43,565 bases of DNA from a virus. The notes under the pieces are model-generated. The model saw only the letters and a program-made list of their open reading frames with translations. It did not search any database and was not told where the DNA came from. The position numbers and the translations under genes were made by a program. Of this stretch, positions 30,926 to 38,212 are shown piece by piece. Position 1 is the stretch's first letter. Every line of letters starts with the position of its first letter. The stretch spans positions 1 through 43,565 of IMG/VR virus record IMGVR_UViG_3300011114_000175, one strand, 5' to 3'.

Positions 30926-33743
30926 CTTGCTTAATGTAAGTGTCCATTTGCAGGAACTCTGAAGCTGATGCGTCAAACTTAAGCACCCGAACCGCAGGGG
31001 ATACAACCCTCATGCCCTTGGACATGCGCTTATTTGTACCCTCAATAAACACCTTGATCTTCTCTAAGTCTTTTAGTGTGCTGCGGTAGTTGATTTGCTG
31101 ACGTACACAAAAATCTTTAAAGTGCTTCGCGGAAACGTATAGGTCTTTCGTGTCTGGTTCGTAGCGTATGAGTAGCTCTCCCTTGGGTTCTAGTAGCGGC
31201 AGTGATACCAAGTTGCTGCGGGCATCCACCTCACCGTTGACCACAAGTGCGTTGGCAATATAGGTGTTCATAAACTCACCCAGCACCGTAACAGGGGACG
31301 ATTGCGGAGGCTTAACCTCGTAGCGCATCTCCTCCAACATAACTTTGAGCCACTCGTAGACAGACTTCATATCGTAGTCGTGCAGGCCAAGGGACTTGGA
31401 GATCAAGCCACCAGCAATATTGCAAGCAGCAACACCCGACCAAAACCTCTCCCGTTGAGTAAACTGAACTTCTCGGTCAAGCCTAGCTTGGACTTGGCGC
31501 ATAAGGCTAACGGCCTCTTCCAAATTATTGACAAGCCATTGGGCATAAATCTCCATTGCGTGCCCGTAGTTTTCCCGTAGTTGATGGTCGAACATTGCCT
31601 TGCCCTCTTGCACCTCAATAACATTGTTTGGGCTAATCTTGTATTCCAGCAAACGCATTGACTCACCATCGGGCGAACTTTTAGATACGCCGAGCTTTTC
31701 GTAAAAGCTGGCATTGGAAGAGCATAGGGTGATGCCTTGCCACTTCGTATTATTAATGCGTAGTTCATTGGTTGAGCCTTTCATCTTGTCCTTGCCCCTA
31801 CCCTGCGAGATGCTGTACGCAAGGTCTGAGAACTCCATGCCCGACAAGTTGGTGATCTCGTCGATAGTGTTGGCCAAATTGTTCATCACGCCGAGCCGGT
31901 GGATTTTTGCGTTGAACGTATCCTTGAACATGGACGTTAAGTCTTTGGGCATACCCGTCACGCTATTGCACATGAACAGGGCAGTGGACTTACCGGAGCC
32001 AGACTCAGGATGAATAAGGTTAATGATTGCCCCCTCCAAACCCGTGAACTTCAGCAGCGGGGAGCCAAAGGCTGTGAGTGCAGCAAACGCATGGGGCTCC
32101 AAACCCTTGCGGCTATACATATTGAACGCTTCTTTCCACTTCTCAAACGTACCCTTAACGTGAATCTTATCTACTACGTCCTTAGTTGTAGATGACGGGG
32201 GGCTATAAAACACACCGTCCTTAGTTATTTCTCTGTCGCCGACAATAAATTTACTGTCTCCTTCAACCCATCCAAATTGAGTTCTCATTGTTTCCGCCTT
32301 TCTGACGTATTGCAGGTTCTTAACAAAATACACAACGAACCGTGCTAAGTTTTCATATTGCTTGATGTGGGCTACCACACCTTGCTGCGCTAATTGCTTT
32401 CGTAGATCATCCTTGGTTGATATCGACATTGTGGATATGGTGAATTCCCTGATCCCATCGTGCGGTAAGTGCAATCTGAACAGGGCAACCTCGCCCATCT
32501 CAGGGTCACGCATCCGCTTGACTACGTACAGATCATGCTCGTACACCAATGCAGGTTCCGACTCTTCATCGTCGGCTTCGGGCCGTATATAAATGCCACC
32601 GTTCTTACCCCGGAAAAATGGAAAGGGGTACTCGGGTATGCGTGATATCTCCTTGCTCTCCGTATCCTCAATAACGTATTCATCACCGTCTACGTCGGCT
32701 TCTTCTATTTCCACGCCCAGCATGATTGGGGACTTAATTTTCCCGTGATGCTGACAGCCCTCGCAACCTTGTGGGTTGAGCTTGGCAAACGTGGTGCAGT
32801 GGTGTGGCCCACCTTTCTTCCTAATATCACTAACCTTCTTATCTACTTCTGACGGGTCATACCCTTCGTGCTTGTTGGACAGCTTGTGTGCTGCTGCGTC
32901 CCCATCTATGCAAAAAGCTGCAATGGATAACGCCGAGCGCCACAGTGGCTCATCAATACTCTCCTGATTCTCAAAACAATGAAGCAGTTGGTTGCACCCA
33001 TCCTCACCCTTCAGCATGATGGTTTTAAAACGCTTTACCTTGTTCCCCATCAACGCTTCCATCATTGGGCTGATGCTGCGCGGAATGAAGTCAGGTACCT
33101 CGTCTTTGGGCTCTGCCGCACCTAGGAGACTTTTGATCTCGTCGTACGTCATGCGCTGGGTCACGTCATTAAGGACGGTCACCGGCTGCGGCTGCTCATT
33201 CTTGTAATTGAATGTGCCGGGGATGCGCAGGACACGGGATGCCTCAAATACTGAGGAGTCCACAATTAACCCTTGCTCGACGCACAATTCACGGAGCCTG
33301 TCGGCTAACGGTTCCCACTCGCGGCGGGAGATCGTTTTGTCTAGTAGCCAGTACGCATGTACGCCGTATCCTGAGCTAACTAATAGTGGCCTTGGTAAGC
33401 CGACTGCGATGCAGAACTTCTTAAACTCACTGAGTCCAATCTGCTGAGTCAAGTAGCCTTTAATAACGCCCTTCTCATCCGGCACACCTTTAGTGGGGCC
33501 GCAGTCAATGTCCATCCACAATGCGCGGAAGTACGTGGCGTTCTCGTGAGTCCTGTTGTTTAACGGGCCAAACTTAGCGCATCCAAAATACGCATCAACT
33601 TTGCTCGCTACAAATTCCTCGGCTATCTCATCAACTTCTTCCTTAGTATCTACAAATCGCTGATCGGGGTACCGACCCATTCCAAACACACAGTACCGCC
33701 CTTCCGTAGGCAGCACGGCGTCCAATAGATCGAATGCGGACAT
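30894..33743 (-). CDS. Primase-helicase (AEP-like N-domain, DUF927-like ATPase C-domain)
   Basis: 949 residues. The N-terminal third has primase-polymerase (AEP) motifs: MDID with D78 and D80, SSGYGVHAYW with H129, and SRVLRIPGTFNYK near 169-181. A Cys/His cluster (HHCTTF.. CEGCQHHGK, about residues 317-340) may bind zinc. The C-terminal half is a helicase-type ATPase: Walker A HPESGSGKST (about 576-585), Walker B-like NTIDEI, then ISQGRGKDK and TLCSSNAS (sensor), as in DUF927-type phage helicases. It would prime and unwind for the family A polymerase at 38187. It is in an operon with the HTH gene; overlaps the 64-residue gene downstream. Ribosome site is weak (translation coupling). Confidence 0.8.
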   Translation of the reverse strand: MSAFDLLDAVLPTEGRYCVFGMGRYPDQRFVDTKEEVDEIAEEFVASKVDAYFGCAKFGPLNNRTHENATYFRALWMDIDCGPTKGVPDEKGVIKGYLTQQIGLSEFKKFCIAVGLPRPLLVSSGYGVHAYWLLDKTISRREWEPLADRLRELCVEQGLIVDSSVFEASRVLRIPGTFNYKNEQPQPVTVLNDVTQRMTYDEIKSLLGAAEPKDEVPDFIPRSISPMMEALMGNKVKRFKTIMLKGEDGCNQLLHCFENQESIDEPLWRSALSIAAFCIDGDAAAHKLSNKHEGYDPSEVDKKVSDIRKKGGPHHCTTFAKLNPQGCEGCQHHGKIKSPIMLGVEIEEADVDGDEYVIEDTESKEISRIPEYPFPFFRGKNGGIYIRPEADDEESEPALVYEHDLYVVKRMRDPEMGEVALFRLHLPHDGIREFTISTMSISTKDDLRKQLAQQGVVAHIKQYENLARFVVYFVKNLQYVRKAETMRTQFGWVEGDSKFIVGDREITKDGVFYSPPSSTTKDVVDKIHVKGTFEKWKEAFNMYSRKGLEPHAFAALTAFGSPLLKFTGLEGAIINLIHPESGSGKSTALFMCNSVTGMPKDLTSMFKDTFNAKIHRLGVMNNLANTIDEITNLSGMEFSDLAYSISQGRGKDKMKGSTNELRINNTKWQGITLCSSNASFYEKLGVSKSSPDGESMRLLEYKISPNNVIEVQEGKAMFDHQLRENYGHAMEIYAQWLVNNLEEAVSLMRQVQARLDREVQFTQRERFWSGVAACNIAGGLISKSLGLHDYDMKSVYEWLKVMLEEMRYEVKPPQSSPVTVLGEFMNTYIANALVVNGEVDARSNLVSLPLLEPKGELLIRYEPDTKDLYVSAKHFKDFCVRQQINYRSTLKDLEKIKVFIEGTNKRMSKGMRVVSPAVRVLKFDASASEFLQMDTYIKQDENRDGDVPD

Positions 33744-33746
33744 TGA

Positions 33747-33983
33747 TTATTTTTTCTTGAGTTCTTCGATGTATTTGGCTACTTGCGGAGCTAAGCGTGG
33801 GTGGGGGCGAGAAGCCCCTTGAAACCAGTTGTAGACCGTCATCCGACTTACGCCAAACGCTTGCGCCAACTGATTCACGCTTATCCCAGCAGGTATACAT
33901 ACACGACCCAAGGCTACGCCCAGAGACTTAGCATTAGCCGCTTTATTGGCTGACACTAAGCTCAGGCTATAACCGTAGCTCAT
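33747..33983 (-). CDS. Small HTH (XRE/Cro-like) transcription regulator
   Basis: 78 residues with a strong GAGGAG site. The helix-turn-helix is residues about 34-56: ISVNQLAQAFGVSRMTVYNW, i.e. the Cro/CI/XRE pattern, followed by a short basic helix and a C-terminal KYIEELKKK. It has no separate effector domain. It lies between the ssDNA-binding candidate and the primase, in the same operon as the promoter at 35346. It is the best candidate in the window to bind the shared inverted repeat of the two promoters (inference). Alternatively it could act on a host or late promoter outside the window. Confidence 0.8.
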   Translation of the reverse strand: MSYGYSLSLVSANKAANAKSLGVALGRVCIPAGISVNQLAQAFGVSRMTVYNWFQGASRPHPRLAPQVAKYIEELKKK

Positions 33984-33986
33984 GCG

Positions 33987-34877
33987 TTACTCCTCATCAC
34001 TCCAAGCCTTCACCACGGAGTCAAGGTCTTTCTTGACGGTAGGCTTAGGCTCGGATTTCTTTTCGCGCTTGGTGGGCTCATCAATAGGCGATTCCAACTT
34101 CGGCGCAGCGGCAACGGGTGCAGGTGCTTCCAACTTAGGTGCTCGGCCTGATGTGTCCGCTTGATACGGAGTCATGATGACCATCTTCTGCACCTCGGGA
34201 GTAGCAGCTACCTTGCTGGTAACCGCAAACTGAGCCTTGTTGATGAAGCGCGTCGGCGTGAACATAACCGACTGGTTGTCGTTGTCCTCGTTAAAGCTGA
34301 TCTGCGTAACCACGTAGTCCAAACTCTTGCCGTTGTTCGACAGGTACTTGGTGTAGTTCTCAAACGTATGGGTGTTGTCCCCTGCGCCATCACCGAACAG
34401 CGACTTGGATGCCAAGTTCATCTGATACACAGAACCTTCCAGTGAAGTACCAAAGTCCTCTTCCAACACAAGCGCAATACGGCGTGAGTAACGGCAGGCC
34501 TTAGAGTTGCCCATGCCCGAACCTTTGATGTTCTTATCGCAGCTATCGCAGCGGTCTGCTTGGGGGTTTGCGGAACCAGCATCGGGTGCACGGCCATCAT
34601 TGGAGAAGCAATCGGGCGCAGTCGGCTCGGCTTCGGGGCTCCATGTCTTCGTGTAGAAGATACGGCCAACGTGGGGGGATGCACTAACAATGATGGTGCT
34701 AAGGTCACCCTTAACTTTACCCATCTCTTCGCCACCAACTACCTTGCGAAAAATACCGTTCTTTGGAACGATGCGTTTAACCCCGGTCTTACCAGCGAGT
34801 TGTTTTGTAAGCTCACTGACACCTGCGGTTTGCAGGAAGTCGGGCAAGTCTTGGTTTAGTAAAGCGATATCACTCAT
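33987..34877 (-). CDS. Candidate single-stranded DNA-binding protein
   Basis: 296 residues. Four cysteines (C90, C110, C113, C128) in DRCDSCDKNIKGSG..KACRYSRR could bind zinc. Beta-strand rich flanks (STIIVSASPHVGRIFY; RRIALVLEEDFG; LDYVVTQISFN; SVMFTPTRFIN) could be an OB-like core. The C-terminus after a Pro/Ala linker is charged and ends in an acidic tail (VVKAWSDEE), as in T4 gp32 and T7 gp2.5, where the tail recruits replication partners. The size (296) is like gp32 (301). No alignment was possible; a recombination-annealing or zinc-dependent SSB is my reading. Preceded by AAAGGA. Confidence 0.5.
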   Translation of the reverse strand: MSDIALLNQDLPDFLQTAGVSELTKQLAGKTGVKRIVPKNGIFRKVVGGEEMGKVKGDLSTIIVSASPHVGRIFYTKTWSPEAEPTAPDCFSNDGRAPDAGSANPQADRCDSCDKNIKGSGMGNSKACRYSRRIALVLEEDFGTSLEGSVYQMNLASKSLFGDGAGDNTHTFENYTKYLSNNGKSLDYVVTQISFNEDNDNQSVMFTPTRFINKAQFAVTSKVAATPEVQKMVIMTPYQADTSGRAPKLEAPAPVAAAPKLESPIDEPTKREKKSEPKPTVKKDLDSVVKAWSDEE

Positions 34878-34878
34878 T

Positions 34879-35301
34879 TCATTTTTCCTTTGAACGTCTA
34901 ACTACCACGGAATAAGAACTCTCCACGTTGAGACCAGCGGGAAGAAGATCGGGATTCTCAATAAGAAAGTCCTTCATGTTGGTTTGATGAAGTCGTTTCT
35001 CTAACAGGCCAAATGCACCTTGTTCTTCGATGAACGTGTACATTGAATCCCAATCATTCGTCCAGTACCGTGACTTTACCGAACGGATGATCGTGCCATG
35101 TGGGGTGCGTATGCTATCCGCATTCATCTCTTTGCATACGTCGAGCATCTGTGTTTCCAAAACTTCCATCTGCTCTTTTAAATCGGCGTCGGCTTCCTCA
35201 AACTCACGTTTGTTTTCAGCGCGTTTATCTCGTATCTTGATGTAGATTGTGGTGAGCTTGCCCAAATCTATGGGGGCAGCTACCTCTTGAACTTCGTCCA
35301 T
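34879..35301 (-). CDS. Coiled-coil early protein
   Basis: 140 residues with GGAG upstream. Residues 15-60 are a charged coiled coil (IYIKIRDKRAENKREFEEA), followed by a small alpha/beta domain (SIRTPHGTIIRSVKSRYWTN, then GAFGLLEKRLHQTNMKDFL, PDLLPAGLNVESSYSVVVRR). I recall this protein from similar phages next to the SSB-like gene. The layout is reminiscent of Gam-type nuclease inhibitors, but that is only a resemblance. It is the first gene after the 35346 promoter and so probably made early. Confidence 0.55.
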   Translation of the reverse strand: MDEVQEVAAPIDLGKLTTIYIKIRDKRAENKREFEEADADLKEQMEVLETQMLDVCKEMNADSIRTPHGTIIRSVKSRYWTNDWDSMYTFIEEQGAFGLLEKRLHQTNMKDFLIENPDLLPAGLNVESSYSVVVRRSKEK

Positions 35302-35345
35302 CTAATTCTCCTGATTGGTTGTAATCGTGCGACGTGCACGAATTG

Positions 35346-35373
35346 ATTATAACACTGCTTTTTACAGTGTCAA
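35346..35373 (-). promoter_or_regulatory. Sigma70-type promoter P1 (leftward)
   Basis: On the minus strand: TTGACA (35373-35368), 16-base spacer, TATAAT (35351-35346). Both hexamers equal the consensus. It overlaps the stop codon of the SNF2-like gene and lies 45 bases before the 34879-35301 gene, so it would transcribe the coiled-coil, ssDNA-binding, HTH, primase and 64-residue genes. Confidence 0.85.
35352..35370. promoter_or_regulatory. Perfect inverted repeat in promoter P1 (candidate operator)
   Basis: ACACTG, 7-base spacer, CAGTGT: a perfect 6-bp inverted repeat (19 bp overall) filling the spacer between -35 and -10. A dimeric HTH protein binding here would block RNA polymerase. The same arrangement is found at 40928-40946. 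Confidence 0.7.
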
Positions 35374-36755
35374 GCGTCTTCTGAAATTATTTGTTTGTAA
35401 AGGTCAATGACCTTTTGGTGGTTGCCAATGTTGCCCCTGAGCATGGAGTACATGCGCGTCTCCACAGGGCTGCCATTGATGTGCACGACTGTCATGTTGT
35501 TGACCTGACCGGGGCGGTCAATCCGTGCGTTGGCTTGCAGGTAGGTTTCTACGCTGGTGCATGGAGCGTACCAAATAATTGTGTTGGCCGCAGTTAGTGT
35601 TAACCCGTGGGATGCCGCTTTAGGCTGAATAATCAGCACCTTGGGGTCGGGGTTGTCTTGGAACCGTTTAACTATGTCGGCGCGGTTGTTAACCGAGACA
35701 GCACCATTTATTACGTCACACGTAATGTTGTTCTTGGCTAAGTGCTTCTGAAGTAGCTCAATGGTGTGCGTGAACGGGACAAAGACCAGCACCTTGTGGC
35801 TGGACTCTTCAATGACTTCCTGCACCACTTTCAGTCGGTTGCTCACGTCAAACTCAATGATCTCACCGTTGTCCGAGTACACCGCACCGCCAGCAATTTG
35901 CAACAGCTTATTAATTTGTACCGCAGCATTAACGGCTGTGATCTCTTCGCCAGATGCCTCAATCAACATCTGCTTCTTAAGTATCCGGTAGTACTTTAAT
36001 TGCTGTGGCGTCAGTGGCGCGTCTCTGTCTACAAAAGTAACAGGAGGCAGATCAAGGCAGTCGGCTTTCTCAAACCGGATGGCTGGCTGCAACGCCTTGT
36101 GCACGATGTTTTGCGCAGTTGGCTTTGGTATCCAGCGGTACAGACCCATCTTGAGCATCACTGAATCGCGGAACATACTGAAGAATTGCGGGACTCCAGT
36201 GGGGTTCACTAGCTTTGCCAGCCCATACGCATCTGCGGGGGACTGTGCTGCCGGTGTGCCTGTGAGCATCCACAAGCCCTTGATAACTTTTGTTAGGTCA
36301 CGCAGGTCTTTCCATCGGTCAGTCTGCGCATTCTTGTAGGCCGACGCCTCGTCCACCACGATCAGGTCAAACCCGCCCGCAATAATTTCTTTCTTGACGA
36401 TGCCAACGCCATCAAAATTAATGATGACAAAATCTGCGCCCATGTTGATAAGCTGTTTGCGTTTCTGCGCAGCACCGTATGCCACCGTAACCGTACGATG
36501 GATGGCAAACTTAAACAAGTCGTTCTGCCATGCCGACTTCATAATGGACAGGGGGCAGATCACCAGCACTCGGTTCACCAGCCCACGCTGCATCAAATAG
36601 TCTACGGCCCAAATCACTGATGCCGTTTTACCTGTACCCTGCTCGTTAAAGCAAAACGCTTTACGGTTTGTGGTTAGGAACTCTGATGTTAATTTCTGAT
36701 GGTCGAATGGGGTAAACCCCGGAGGCCGGGGCCACTCATACTCTGATAGGCTCAT
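35370..36755 (-). CDS. SNF2-family superfamily 2 helicase/translocase
   Basis: 461 residues, full set of motifs: Walker A NEQGTGKT (37-44), DEAS box at 135-138 within IVVDEASAYKN, LTGTP (164-168), and C-terminal QANARIDRPGQ as motif VI. The N-terminus FTPFDHQ is a Q-like motif. The RPGQ ending is typical of SNF2-like translocases. It would move along duplex DNA, perhaps for recombination, fork remodelling or removal of bound proteins. Overlaps the HNH-like gene above by ATGA, so co-translated. Its stop is inside promoter P1. Confidence 0.85.
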   Translation of the reverse strand: MSLSEYEWPRPPGFTPFDHQKLTSEFLTTNRKAFCFNEQGTGKTASVIWAVDYLMQRGLVNRVLVICPLSIMKSAWQNDLFKFAIHRTVTVAYGAAQKRKQLINMGADFVIINFDGVGIVKKEIIAGGFDLIVVDEASAYKNAQTDRWKDLRDLTKVIKGLWMLTGTPAAQSPADAYGLAKLVNPTGVPQFFSMFRDSVMLKMGLYRWIPKPTAQNIVHKALQPAIRFEKADCLDLPPVTFVDRDAPLTPQQLKYYRILKKQMLIEASGEEITAVNAAVQINKLLQIAGGAVYSDNGEIIEFDVSNRLKVVQEVIEESSHKVLVFVPFTHTIELLQKHLAKNNITCDVINGAVSVNNRADIVKRFQDNPDPKVLIIQPKAASHGLTLTAANTIIWYAPCTSVETYLQANARIDRPGQVNNMTVVHINGSPVETRMYSMLRGNIGNHQKVIDLYKQIISEDA

Positions 36756-37066
36756 TTTTTCTTACGCTCTTTGGTACTGACCTCTGATACTACCTTGTGG
36801 TTTGACCCACGCTTGAACGAACGGTTGGCGCTTGGGCTTTGCAGCTTTGTACCATCCTTGTTAGTTCCACCTTTAGATAAAGCCTTGATGTGTGCAACAT
36901 CTTTTCCTTCGCGCACGTCAGCTTCTCCGTTGTTGTTTGTGTCGGGGTTCTTTTTATCAATTGCTTCTCTCGCTCGTTGTCGCTCAAGGCGGGACTTGCC
37001 CTCACCTCGGGCAAGCTGTTGGTCGTATTCTTTCTTATACGGACGGGGTTTATTTACGTAGGGCAT
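36752..37066 (-). CDS. HNH-like small basic protein
   Basis: 104 residues, very basic. The N-terminus is KPRPYKKEYDQQLARGEG with RLERQRARRE-type helix. The core (GKDVAHIKALSKGGTN followed by LQSPSANRSFKRGSNHK) has the order of an HNH nuclease ββα motif: AH, then GGTN, then N. There are no CxxC zinc clusters, unlike most HNH proteins. I recall this protein in many aquatic phages beside an SNF2-type helicase, as here. A nuclease is likely but not proven. AAAAGGA upstream of the ATG. Confidence 0.6.
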   Translation of the reverse strand: MPYVNKPRPYKKEYDQQLARGEGKSRLERQRAREAIDKKNPDTNNNGEADVREGKDVAHIKALSKGGTNKDGTKLQSPSANRSFKRGSNHKVVSEVSTKERKKK

Positions 37067-37071
37067 GACTA

Positions 37072-37362
37072 TTATCCTTTTTCAATCATGTGGGTACTAA
37101 GTTCTTTGTGGTCAAAACCAAAATCCTCGGGCTTTGATTCCCAAAGCGGCTTGCGACCTTCCTTCTCAATCAGGTTCAACATCTGCCCGACATTGATGCT
37201 GATCTCCATTAGCATTTTAGTTTTCTGCTCGGTAAAAATTGCTTGCATCTGCTTAGATACTTCTTCGCGCACAATATTTACGGACACCTCATGCACTCGG
37301 CGCTTAAGTTCACCTTCAAGGATGAGGGCGGTATCGGTTTCTTCGTTAGTCATTGCACTCAT
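37072..37362 (-). CDS. Small helical early protein
   Basis: 96 residues from ATG 37362, selected because CAGGAG lies 6 bases upstream; the open frame continues upstream without this site and into the nuclease gene. The product is helical and acidic/basic mixed (ALILEGELKRRVHEVSVNIVREEVSK, then KTKMLMEISINVGQML), with a C-terminal KPEDFGFDHKELS. No known motif. It sits between the HNH-like and Cas4-like genes, so a recombination accessory is possible. Confidence 0.6.
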   Translation of the reverse strand: MSAMTNEETDTALILEGELKRRVHEVSVNIVREEVSKQMQAIFTEQKTKMLMEISINVGQMLNLIEKEGRKPLWESKPEDFGFDHKELSTHMIEKG

Positions 37363-37364
37363 TT

Positions 37365-38027
37365 TTAGCTCCTGTTGTATTCGCAATCTTTCACTGCACA
37401 AAACTTGCACAGTGGGCCTTGGACAGGGTTCCACACCCCATTTTCCTTCGCTGCGTCGATTCGTGCAACATCCTCGGTGGGCTTTTGCATATACTTGGGC
37501 AGCATCTCAACGTAGTGGTCGGCCCGAACAAACTCTTTACTCACCGTAAAAAGTAGAGCGGACTTCACCCTCTGGAGAGTCGGGAACTTGGCGAACAGGC
37601 CACAAGCTACAAGATCGAGTTGCTTCACGTCCGCATATCTCGCACTCTTGCTTGTCTTGTAGTCCACTGAGTAGGCCATCGTTTGGGTCGGATTGATAAC
37701 CACCAAATCGGCTATTCCATGCCACCACACATTCGGCGCATCGAAATCGCAGCTTTCCAAGCTCCTTGTCAACCCAAGCCTTACTTCGCATAACTTATCT
37801 CCGGGGATAGCCTTCAGTACATCTAAGGTAGCTTGCATATAAGCAAACTGCGGTGGGATTGGCACGTCATCACGGATGTATTCTTCTGCTACCGTATGCG
37901 CTGTCTTGCCATAAAGCGTTGCCTGTGTATCGGGCTCAACAATATCTCGGACTACCTTGGTGTGGTAGTACTTGCGGGGGCATTGCTGAAACGTCTTCAG
38001 ACTGCTAAATGACCAGACAGTATTCAT
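37365..38027 (-). CDS. Cas4/RecB-like PD-(D/E)XK exonuclease with Fe-S cysteines
   Basis: 220 residues. Motifs in order: SLKTFQQCPRKYY with C16; GKTAHTVAEEYI (helix I with H); WHGIADLVVI then YSVDYKTSK, i.e. the D..DxK catalytic core; and C-terminal GPLCKFCAVKDCEYNR with C207, C210, C215. One N-terminal plus three C-terminal cysteines is the 4Fe-4S arrangement of Cas4 and AddB. It would degrade DNA ends, giving 3' overhangs for recombination, or process host DNA. Overlaps the small gene upstream by ATGA. AAGGA before the start. Confidence 0.85.
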   Translation of the reverse strand: MNTVWSFSSLKTFQQCPRKYYHTKVVRDIVEPDTQATLYGKTAHTVAEEYIRDDVPIPPQFAYMQATLDVLKAIPGDKLCEVRLGLTRSLESCDFDAPNVWWHGIADLVVINPTQTMAYSVDYKTSKSARYADVKQLDLVACGLFAKFPTLQRVKSALLFTVSKEFVRADHYVEMLPKYMQKPTEDVARIDAAKENGVWNPVQGPLCKFCAVKDCEYNRS

Positions 38028-38212
38028 TTTGCTCGTTCCTTCATGTCGTTGATAGCGTGGAGCATCAGCTTGGTCTGCACTATGGCTTCCAGCGTTTGCT
38101 CAGCAGCCTCGTCATACATATTGGCTAGCATAAACAGGTGCGCATCCTTTAGCGCCTTCTCCGCCATCATCGCGGGAAACGCATAATCAACAATCGCCGT
38201 AACTTTTTCCAT
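38024..38212 (-). CDS. Small helical protein between polymerase and nuclease
   Basis: 62 residues from ATG 38212, which has GAGG about 8 bases upstream; a GTG at 38224 is an alternative start. Helical: MEKVTAIVDYAFPAMMAEKA, then AHLFMLANMYDEAAEQTLEA, then VQTKLMLHAINDMKERAK. It overlaps the end of the polymerase and the start of the nuclease gene. No known domain. It may be an accessory of one of them, but there is only the position to say so. Confidence 0.6.
   Translation of the reverse strand: MEKVTAIVDYAFPAMMAEKALKDAHLFMLANMYDEAAEQTLEAIVQTKLMLHAINDMKERAK

Noticed and set aside
30687-30962. Plus-strand frame of 91 codons at the convergent junction
   Set aside because: No ribosome site and no recognisable sequence; the minus-strand 64-residue protein in the same place has conserved landmarks.
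33747-33983. HTH protein as evidence for lysogeny
   Set aside because: It is small, Cro-like, has no oligomerisation domain, and no integrase or attachment site is visible; regulation of early genes explains it equally well.
36890-37549. 219-codon plus-strand frame over the HNH-like and nuclease genes
   Set aside because: Ser/Cys/Phe-rich translation with no motif; the minus strand carries complete overlapping genes with ribosome sites and catalytic motifs.
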